Part shown: in pieces, positions 8,119 to 12,638 of the stretch
Numbering within the stretch: position 1 is the first letter of the stretch
Layout of the letters: each line of letters begins with the position of its first letter
Assembly (NCBI GenBank): GCA_002351955.1
Contig: DEHO01000071.1
Location: forward strand, 21,245-35,388
DNA length: 14,144 nucleotides
Reading direction: 5' to 3'
DNA from: Flavobacteriales bacterium UBA2798
Lineage (GTDB): Bacteria; Bacteroidota; Bacteroidia; Flavobacteriales_D; UBA2798
Made by a program: the position numbers and the translations under genes
The notes under the pieces: generated by a model
Told to the model about the DNA's origin: nothing
Seen by the model: only the letters and a program-made list of their open reading frames with translations
Database searches by the model: none

Positions 8119-9247
8119 GATCAGTACTATAAAAGGTGCATCCGGAGCAAAAGAAAAAAAATCGGGAACAAACTCATTGAGTGAATTTCTCAATAGAGAT
8201 ATTTCTCTTGGAAGTGGATTCTCCGATAAAAAAAAGGAGTCTTTTTATACCGATCTGAAAACCCTTGCACAGGCCGGTGTTGATTTGCGTACTGCATTTG
8301 AATTGATTTTAGAAGAACCACGAAAAAAAAAGGAACACGAAATCATTCATGGAATTCATCAGCAAATTGTATCCGGAAAAAGCTTTTCTCAGGCATTGGA
8401 ACATTCCGGTGTATTCAGTCCATATGAATGTGTAAGTATAAGAATAGGGGAAGAGACCGGAAATCTTAATCATGTGTTAGAACAACTTGCGGTTTATTAT
8501 TATAAAAGAATCGCATTGAAACGACAGCTGACGAAAGTTTTTTCATATCCGGTTTTTGTCATTCTGCTTTCACTTGGTGTAGTCTATTTTATGATGCGCT
8601 ACATAGTACCGATGTTCAGTGTGATTTTTAAACGCTTTGGAAGCGAGCTTCCGGCCATGACTCAAAAGGTGGTTTTCTTGAGCGATGTATTCGTTGCTTA
8701 TTCTCCAATCGTCCTGATTGGGATGTTGGTCTTTTTCATTGTAGCTTTTTCTCAACGAAAAAAAGTCTGGTTTAGAAGGATTACCGGTAATATGATACTT
8801 CGTATTCCTTTTTTTGGAGACATGATCCGTAAAGTATATTTATCCCGTTTCTGCCAAAGCATGGAAATGTTAGTTTCCAGTAAAACCAACTTGCTTGAAG
8901 CTTTGGAGCTGGTGGAGCAAATGATCGGTTTTTACCCTCTCGAAACAGCCATTCACCAAATCAGAGGGGAAGTGGCCCGGGGAGAGAAGCTGAGCCAGTG
9001 TATGTCGCGCCATGCCATCTTTGATAAAAAGCTCATTTCTCTGATCAAAGTTGCGGAAGAAGTGAACGCCTTGGAAGATATGTTCGGAAAACTCAACAAG
9101 CAATACACCGAAGAAGTGGATCACCGCACCGCCACCCTGGGAACCATCATGGAACCCCTGCTCATGGTAGTGATTGGCTCGATTGTAGGATTTATTTTGA
9201 TTGCTCTTTATTTACCCATGTTCAATTTGGGCGGGGCGATTAAGTGA
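8108..9247 (+). CDS. gspF: GspF/PilC-type inner-membrane platform protein
   Basis: This 379-residue protein has the duplicated T2SSF architecture. A first cytoplasmic helical domain (about 45-145) contains LKTLAQAGVDLRTAFELI and the signature EETGNLNHVLEQLAVYY. Two membrane spans follow (about 146-168 and 197-217), then the second helical domain (about 225-345) with FCQSMEMLVSSKTNLLEALEL and AEEVNALEDMFGKLNKQY, and a last span (about 347-370) near the C-terminus, ending YLPMFNLGGAIK. In the family it is the central platform that the ATPase acts on to extract and polymerise pseudopilins. It is the last gene of the visible operon; the next + strand gene is 220 bases away behind a probable promoter. 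Length and domain order are normal for the family. Confidence 0.93.
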   Translation: MAIEISTIKGASGAKEKKSGTNSLSEFLNRDISLGSGFSDKKKESFYTDLKTLAQAGVDLRTAFELILEEPRKKKEHEIIHGIHQQIVSGKSFSQALEHSGVFSPYECVSIRIGEETGNLNHVLEQLAVYYYKRIALKRQLTKVFSYPVFVILLSLGVVYFMMRYIVPMFSVIFKRFGSELPAMTQKVVFLSDVFVAYSPIVLIGMLVFFIVAFSQRKKVWFRRITGNMILRIPFFGDMIRKVYLSRFCQSMEMLVSSKTNLLEALELVEQMIGFYPLETAIHQIRGEVARGEKLSQCMSRHAIFDKKLISLIKVAEEVNALEDMFGKLNKQYTEEVDHRTATLGTIMEPLLMVVIGSIVGFILIALYLPMFNLGGAIK

Positions 9248-9297
9248 GGGGGGCAAAATAAAAGAGAAAAATAAATCAAGGATACACTAATCGCCGA

Positions 9298-9465
9298 TTA
9301 CAAGTCATCAAGTATTTGCTCTAGCGAAATGAGACGGGTTCCAAGAAGTTTTACATCATTAAATGATGTATTGCCCCCAAATATTTCATGAATATCTTCC
9401 AACATTCCCGGAATTTCATTTTCTTTATTGACGATGATAAAACGTACTTTTGACTTAAAGAGTTT
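9298..9465 (-). pseudogene. Antisense coding remnant, 3' end of an unknown gene
   Basis: On the minus strand a frame of 55 codons runs from just after a stop (9466-9468) to TAA at 9298-9300. It reads like true protein (KVRFIIVNKENEIPGMLED, then IFGGNTSFNDVKLLGTRLI, ending LEQILDDL). It has no usable start near its beginning; the only Met is at codon 21. It is probably the decayed C-terminal end of a gene lost when the neighbouring region was rearranged. I do not recognise the family. The perfect 8-base inverted repeat at 9353-9369 falls inside it and may be chance. Confidence 0.35.
9445..9452 (+). promoter_or_regulatory. Bacteroidota-type -7 promoter element (TAnnTTTG)
   Basis: TACTTTTG matches the TAnnTTTG -7 consensus recognised by the Bacteroidota primary sigma factor, 15 bases before the ATG of the small membrane protein gene. 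A -33 TTTG/TTG box is not clear at the normal distance; TTG at 9428-9430 is too close. If real, the transcript leader would be very short. Confidence 0.35.
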
Positions 9466-9467
9466 TT

Positions 9468-9917
9468 ATGGCATGGTTTGATGAATTCAGTAAATTACCT
9501 ATTACTACGCGTAATATTATCCTATCATTGGCAATGCAACTTCCTTTTTGGTTGATTGCCATTTACCTATTAAACAAACCGCTATACAATTCAGGTGATT
9601 ACCTCATTATTGGCGCATTTTGCTTTTGTTTCTCGGTCACTTGGTATTTTTTAGGTGGATTAAACGCAGCCATGGCTGCCCAAATGAATAACAAGAAAAG
9701 GGACATACATACCATTTATGTTGTCGGAGGAATTGTATCCGTTCTGTATCTATCGGTTGCTATTATCGTATCACACTACTTTTCATTGTCGTTCAAAACA
9801 TTTTTAATTATCAGCTACTCCTACATGCTTATTGCTTTTTTCAAATCCGTCATTCGATTGGAAATGAAACAATATGACGACAAGCAAAAAAAATCAAACT
9901 CCGATTCCAAATCCTGA
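9468..9917 (+). CDS. Small four-span membrane protein of unknown function
   Basis: This 149-residue product has four predicted membrane spans: about residues 17-36, 43-66, 81-103 and 107-126. A short N-terminal amphipathic stretch (MAWFDEFSKLPITTRN) precedes them and a hydrophilic Lys/Ser tail follows (KQYDDKQKKSNSDSKS). I do not recognise the family. It stands alone on the + strand between the secretion operon and the minus-strand accessory region, with its own probable promoter. Similarity to an intron fragment begins at the very stop codon, so the last residues of the tail might have been altered by that insertion. The function could be anything from an immunity-type to an envelope protein; no claim is made. 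Confidence 0.6.
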   Translation: MAWFDEFSKLPITTRNIILSLAMQLPFWLIAIYLLNKPLYNSGDYLIIGAFCFCFSVTWYFLGGLNAAMAAQMNNKKRDIHTIYVVGGIVSVLYLSVAIIVSHYFSLSFKTFLIISYSYMLIAFFKSVIRLEMKQYDDKQKKSNSDSKS

Positions 9918-10155
9918 TTTGGAAAGTGCCTCTTGAAACTCGGTCTTTTGAAACTTTTTTTAGGGGGGGGGCATTTCCGAGGGGGGCACCAATTGTTTCA
10001 TGGTAACGTCGACCTTCCTATTCCTTGTCTTCGTAACAAAGTGGTGTAGGAACTCGAATGTCGCACATTGATTCCTAGGTTACTGGTAGACCTTCACTTT
10101 TTTTAGAGGACTCTTCATAGCAGTTGCTCTTAATAAAATTCAGGAAACACCCAAC
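9917..10155 (-). mobile_element. Degenerate 5' fragment of a group II intron
   Basis: This gene-free stretch aligns, in the same orientation, with the 5' part of the better intron copy at about 12298-12475. Shared blocks include GATTTGGAAAGTG (9917 / 12300 area), a block ending AACGTCGACC, a TCGCACATTG block, and AAAATTCAGGA near the 5' end, all spaced alike with small insertions. On the minus strand the fragment starts around GTTGGGTGTTTCCTGAATTTT and is cut off at 9917. It has no reverse transcriptase and no domain V, so it cannot splice or move. It contains runs of nine G (9963-9971) and six G (9981-9986). Its 5' end abuts the attC-like element. Confidence 0.6.
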
Positions 10156-10285
10156 GTTTTTTTTTTGCGCTTGGCGCAGTGGGGTACTTAGAAGCACAAA
10201 ACTGTCTGCCAGCCCTGAACTTGTTATGAAGTAGAAAACTTCATTTAACCACTGAACCGCCAATTTCTTGTAGGTGCTGTTATGC
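10149..10285 (-). repeat. attC-like structured element at the distal end of a two-gene cassette
   Basis: The 137-base element lies directly after the DUF4145 gene. On the minus strand it begins with GCATAAC (10285-10279), five bases after the gene's stop codon, and ends with GTTGGGT (10155-10149), which fits the integron core consensus GTTRRRY. Inside are imperfect arms TTGGCGCAGTGG (10171-10182) and CCACTGAACCGCCAA (10249-10263). They pair over 12 bases with a three-base bulge, and a perfect 7-base hairpin (10226-10232 with 10238-10244) lies inside them. Core pairs, arms with extrahelical bases and a length near 130 are the hallmarks of attC sites. A run of ten T lies at 10157-10166. No integrase gene is visible. 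Confidence 0.5.
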
Positions 10286-10295
10286 ACAGTTATTT
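10280..10295 (+). repeat. Left terminal inverted repeat of the two-gene unit
   Basis: TTATGCACAGTTATTT matches the reverse complement of 11439-11454 at 13 of 16 bases, with 12 of the first 13 identical. It overlaps the stop codon of the DUF4145 gene. It is read here as the first core side of an attC-like site. A terminal repeat of another mobile element is the alternative. Confidence 0.55.
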
Positions 10296-10976
10296 GCCTT
10301 TTTTTAATTCGTCCTTGTCCTTTGCCATACCGACTATAGCATTCAATTTTATTTCTCTTTCGTGTCGATGAACATACCACTCTACAAATAGCATTTCGAT
10401 TAGTTGAACTAATAAGGTCGCTTCTTTTGCATCAACATCAATTATTAGATTAATGTCCTTCTCCATGTGAGCACCAATATTTCCAACTTTTCTTATCGCA
10501 TCAATAGATTTCCATGTTAAAGGGTCAATTTTATCTTCTAGGGTATTAATTTCATCAACTAATCTAGCCTTGCTAATTCCCCAAAAGTCTCGAATTATTC
10601 CTTGGATACATCTTCTTGCAAGAGTAGCAGCAGCTTTGGGACTTAACTCAAGAATTGAATATGCCTCTTGGTAGTCTGTTCTAAGTGCAAGTGGAATATA
10701 TTCTGGAAACACTTTAGATTTCGTGTCTGGCAATAAAGTCCATTTTTTTATAAACTCTCCTTTTTGCCAAATATTAGGTATGTAATTGTATTCATGCAGT
10801 AGAGCATACAAAGTGATTTTTTTACAACTTGTATTTGGGCAGACAATCCAATCAACTCTCAAATATTTCGTTCCGTCTGCATTTTTTATACGCAGCATAG
10901 AATCATCTGTTAAATAATCGTCCTTATTAATAGTTGTCTTTGTGTCGCAATGCGGACATGTCCAGTTAAATGCCAT
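10290..10976 (-). CDS. Zinc-ribbon DUF4145 protein
   Basis: The 228-residue product opens with a zinc-ribbon-like motif (WTCPHCDTKT and VCPNTSCKKI, two Cys pairs at about residues 7-10 and 46-51). It continues with a DUF4145 domain (about 95-215): DYQEAYSILELSPKAAATLARRCIQGII is the family's most recognisable stretch (quoted as DYQEAYSILELSPKAAA and LARRCIQGII), followed by IRKVGNIGAH and LLVQLIEMLFVEWYV. DUF4145 proteins are helical, HEPN-like, and often found in restriction and other defence loci, where the R...GN..AH motif may be an active or binding site; this is family knowledge with moderate certainty. It lies 3 bases after the duplicated-domain gene and was probably expressed with it. 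The C-terminal KDELKKGK tail ends at the unit's terminal repeat. Confidence 0.82.
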   Translation of the reverse strand: MAFNWTCPHCDTKTTINKDDYLTDDSMLRIKNADGTKYLRVDWIVCPNTSCKKITLYALLHEYNYIPNIWQKGEFIKKWTLLPDTKSKVFPEYIPLALRTDYQEAYSILELSPKAAATLARRCIQGIIRDFWGISKARLVDEINTLEDKIDPLTWKSIDAIRKVGNIGAHMEKDINLIIDVDAKEATLLVQLIEMLFVEWYVHRHEREIKLNAIVGMAKDKDELKKGK

Positions 10977-10979
10977 AGT

Positions 10980-11426
10980 TTATTTTATTTTTGTTACTCT
11001 AATACTTTTTCCTTTAACTGTCATAATATAATAGCTTCCAATTTTAGCAACCATTGCATCTGGTCGATAAGCATAGAAATATTTGTATTCATATTTGGCC
11101 TGTTTCCATATTTGGCCGTTTTGAAATTCAAATATTGTATCTCCAGTCCATCCCTTAAAATCACTTATTATTTTGCTCTTAATTGCATTTGTTTCTTCTA
11201 TTTCAGCAAAGTCATCAAGTCCATTAACTACGATTATTTTAGTGAGTCCATTGGAATAAATTTTCACAAGTGGTCTGTATGAATAACAGTAATTGTATTT
11301 ATAGCTTGATTGATAATAAACTGTTCCGTCAGTTAGCTCGAAAATCATTTCGTCATCAAATCCTTCAAATTCGTCTTCAAGCTGTCCAATTTCTATTAAC
11401 GTCCATTTCGATAAGTCTATGTTCAT
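10980..11426 (-). CDS. Protein with two copies of a Tyr-rich beta domain
   Basis: This 148-residue protein consists of two related halves. The first has DEMIFELTDGTVYYQSSYKY, then YCYSYRPLVKIYSNG and IIVVNG. The second has GDTIFEFQNGQIWKQAKYEY, then YFYAYRPDAMVAKIG and IMTVKGKSIRV. The F-x-x-NG-x-x-W/Y...Y-x-Y...YRP pattern is a small beta unit seen in many bacterial proteins of unknown role, and I know no settled name for it. There is no signal peptide or membrane span, so it is probably cytoplasmic. It is the first gene of the putative cassette and sits 3 bases before the DUF4145 gene, which suggests the two act together. The start ATG at 11426 is close behind the left core (TTATGC), as is normal for a cassette gene. 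Confidence 0.72.
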   Translation of the reverse strand: MNIDLSKWTLIEIGQLEDEFEGFDDEMIFELTDGTVYYQSSYKYNYCYSYRPLVKIYSNGLTKIIVVNGLDDFAEIEETNAIKSKIISDFKGWTGDTIFEFQNGQIWKQAKYEYKYFYAYRPDAMVAKIGSYYIMTVKGKSIRVTKIK

Positions 11427-11438
11427 GTTGTTGTCGAT

Positions 11439-11454
11439 TTATAATTGTGCATAA
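11439..11454 (-). repeat. Right terminal inverted repeat of the two-gene unit / cassette start
   Basis: On the minus strand this reads TTATGCACAATTATAA and is nearly the reverse complement of the repeat at the other end of the two-gene unit. It also forms the 3' exon junction of the intron: the intron's terminal CTCGA(T) is followed directly by (T)TATGC. The leading G of a GTTATGC core is absent or split by the intron. Confidence 0.55.
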
Positions 11455-11528
11455 TCGAGTCACGCAGGGGAATCCCACACCTACGTTCTCACAGAACAGT
11501 GCATGAACCTCTCAATTCACACTGCTCT
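11455..11528 (-). ncRNA. Group II intron domains V and VI
   Basis: Domain V (11493-11528) begins AGAGCAGTG and pairs over nine bases with CACTGTTCT. A two-base TG bulge follows on the 3' side, then a six-base upper stem (TGAATT / GGTTCA) closed by a GAGA (GNRA) tetraloop, and the AGC catalytic triad is present. This is the full canonical shape. Domain VI (11455-11490) pairs ACGTAGG with CCTGCGT and GAG with CTC, leaving an unpaired A in GTGACTCGAT that fits the branch-point position. All pairs were checked by eye. The ribozyme core at this end looks functional. Confidence 0.85.
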
Positions 11529-11540
11529 TCCTGTTTTTTA

Positions 11541-11583
11541 CGCTGAGCGGAGTCGAAGCGCATCACTTCGACTCCGCTCAGTG
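11541..11583. repeat. Perfect 16-base inverted repeat inside intron domain IV
   Basis: CTGAGCGGAGTCGAAG (11543-11558) and CTTCGACTCCGCTCAG (11566-11581) are exact reverse complements with a seven-base loop. This sequence is a familiar dispersed palindrome in Bacteroidota genomes, often placed at gene ends. It sits between the reverse transcriptase stop and domain V and may act as a terminator-like hairpin or have been inserted there. Confidence 0.8.
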
Positions 11584-11605
11584 TAGCACACTAATTTATT
11601 CAAAT

Positions 11606-12100
11606 TTACGGATGCATCAACGACCAGTGGACAAATAGTTGTGGGTTTTCACGGAAGCGAGTTTGCAAGTAGCGAACACTCGCCATCTTAAAACAGCCCT
11701 TCTCCCATTTTACCCATTTCAGCAGACGTTTATTCAGGTGATCTAACACGTAGCGCAAATGTCCTTTAGAGAATCGACTATAATAATTGATAATCCCTCT
11801 GATGATGGGGTTGATCCTTTGGGCAATTTCTTCCAGCTTCCCTCTGTGTTTGTGCAGCTTCATCCGTCTGAATCTTTCCAGAATCCGTTTTTTTGATTTG
11901 TTGCTGATGAATATACTCGGTAGCAGCATCCCCCTTTCCCCTATCTTGCACCATTGCGGACGTATCGTAAAACCCAGAAAATCGTACCATCCTTGTATGG
12001 CGATTTCCTCTCCCGATTTTATCGCGCGTTGATGACTTCTCCTGTTCCTTACAAAAGCCCTCAATACATTCCTGGCTGCTTTACCCCGGGTACTACGCAA
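11606..12100 (-). pseudogene. Group II intron reverse transcriptase/maturase, C-terminal fragment
   Basis: The frame encodes the C-terminal end of an intron-encoded protein. From about residue 38, GWYDFLGFTIRPQW marks the last part of the thumb region. It is followed by FRRMKLHKHRGKLEEIAQRI (domain X), NPIIRGIINYYSRFSKG, LNKRLLKWVKWEKG and QLFVHWSLMHP at the end. The reverse transcriptase blocks 0-7 with the YADD active site are missing, so the protein cannot copy DNA. The first 35 or so residues (RSTRGKAARNVLRAF and beyond) look like out-of-context sequence from the deletion junction, so the true edge is near 12000. The TTG at 12100 is only a convenient beginning of the frame. A maturase-only function is not excluded but is unlikely. 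Confidence 0.85.
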
Positions 12101-12484
12101 TCAGAAAACAGATCACCCATTGCGCTCTACGCTCTCGCACATGTAAACGTATCCACGTGCTTTCAGTACCATCTCGCCTTTACGAGGCTTCATTCACAGC
12201 TTTACGTTCTTCAGCTCTGTATTGATCATCTGCAACAATTCTTTGTCGCTTTTCCTTAACGCTCACCACAATGTAATTTCCTCCATTGCAGCTTAAGGTG
12301 ATTTGGAAAGTGTCTCTACCAGCCCTCTCCGAAGGGCCACCGATTGTTCCCATGGAACGTCGACCATCATGTTTTGTCGGACTTCGCACATTGTTCCCCA
12401 TTCTCCCAATCGTCCTTCATCTCTTGTAAAGCATTCTTCTTCGCGGTTGTTCCTAAGAAAATTCAGGACACACACGGTTCTCAG

Positions 12485-12589
12485 CTATACGCAGGCAGGG
12501 CTTTTACCACTGAACTTTCTACGAAGGACTGAACTTTAAATTTATCACTTTCCTATCCTTCGAAGCACGAAACCCCTGCTTGCGTATAG
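12485..12589. repeat. Large hairpin element upstream of the intron (possible degenerate attC or terminator)
   Basis: Arms CTATACGCAGGCAGGG (12485-12500) and CCCTGCTTGCGTATAG (12574-12589) pair over 16 bases with one mismatch. A second pair, CGAAGGA (12522-12528) with TCCTTCG (12556-12562), is nested inside. Modules such as CCACTGAAC and GAAGCAC(G/A)AAA are shared with the attC-like element at 10149-10285, although in a different order. Clear attC core triads are not seen at its ends. The region 12101-12638 holds only intron RNA domain sequence, this hairpin and the end of the nuclease gene. Confidence 0.55.
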
Positions 12590-12638
12590 GTGATGCTGGC
12601 AGCTACCCTTCTTGTATTGGTCGTTTATTTGTCAATTA

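Larger units (their letters stand above)
10155..11454 (-). mobile_element. Putative integron-like gene cassette carrying two genes
   Basis: Read on the minus strand, the unit starts TTATGCACA (11454-11446) and has the first ATG 22 bases later. It carries two genes 3 bases apart, and the first attC core (GCATAAC) comes five bases after the second stop. In a real cassette the 5' terminus and the first core of its own attC are complementary because they form one site in the circular form. Here GTTATGCACA-type ends match the reverse complement TGTGCATAAC beyond the seven-base core. There is no obvious promoter inside, as is normal for cassettes. Missing evidence is an integrase, attI or more cassettes, which could lie outside the window. 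Confidence 0.45.
11454..12475 (-). mobile_element. Group II intron, internally deleted (truncated ORF, intact 3' end)
   Basis: On the minus strand the element starts at a GTGTG-type 5' end (GTGTGTCC at 12473, or GTGTGTGTCC at 12475), as group II introns do. It holds about 365 bases of non-coding, structured sequence, then an open frame for only the C-terminal part of an intron reverse transcriptase, and finally domains V and VI ending near CTCGAT at 11454. A full bacterial intron of this kind is about twice as long, so most of the reverse transcriptase is missing. The internal frame at 12401-12180 is part of the RNA domain and not a gene. Exact boundaries are estimates from the consensus. Confidence 0.75.

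Noticed and set aside
9353..9369. Perfect inverted repeat ACATCATT-A-AATGATGT as an operator
   Set aside because: It falls in the antisense coding remnant, about 80 bases from the nearest promoter candidate, and may be chance.
9963..9986. G runs (nine and six) as phase-variation tracts
   Set aside because: They are outside any gene or promoter, in a decayed intron fragment; sequencing or decay is a simpler explanation.
10075..10380. Open frame of 101 codons on the minus strand
   Set aside because: It runs in another frame through the end of the DUF4145 gene, the attC-like element and the intron fragment; composition is not protein-like.
10950..11506. Open frames on the + strand opposite the cassette genes
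   Set aside because: They are mirror frames of clear minus-strand genes with internal domain repeats and a conserved family.
12180..12401. Open frame of 73 codons on the minus strand
   Set aside because: It lies in the structured 5' RNA region of the intron and shares sequence with the non-coding fragment at 9917-10155; the protein shows no family pattern.
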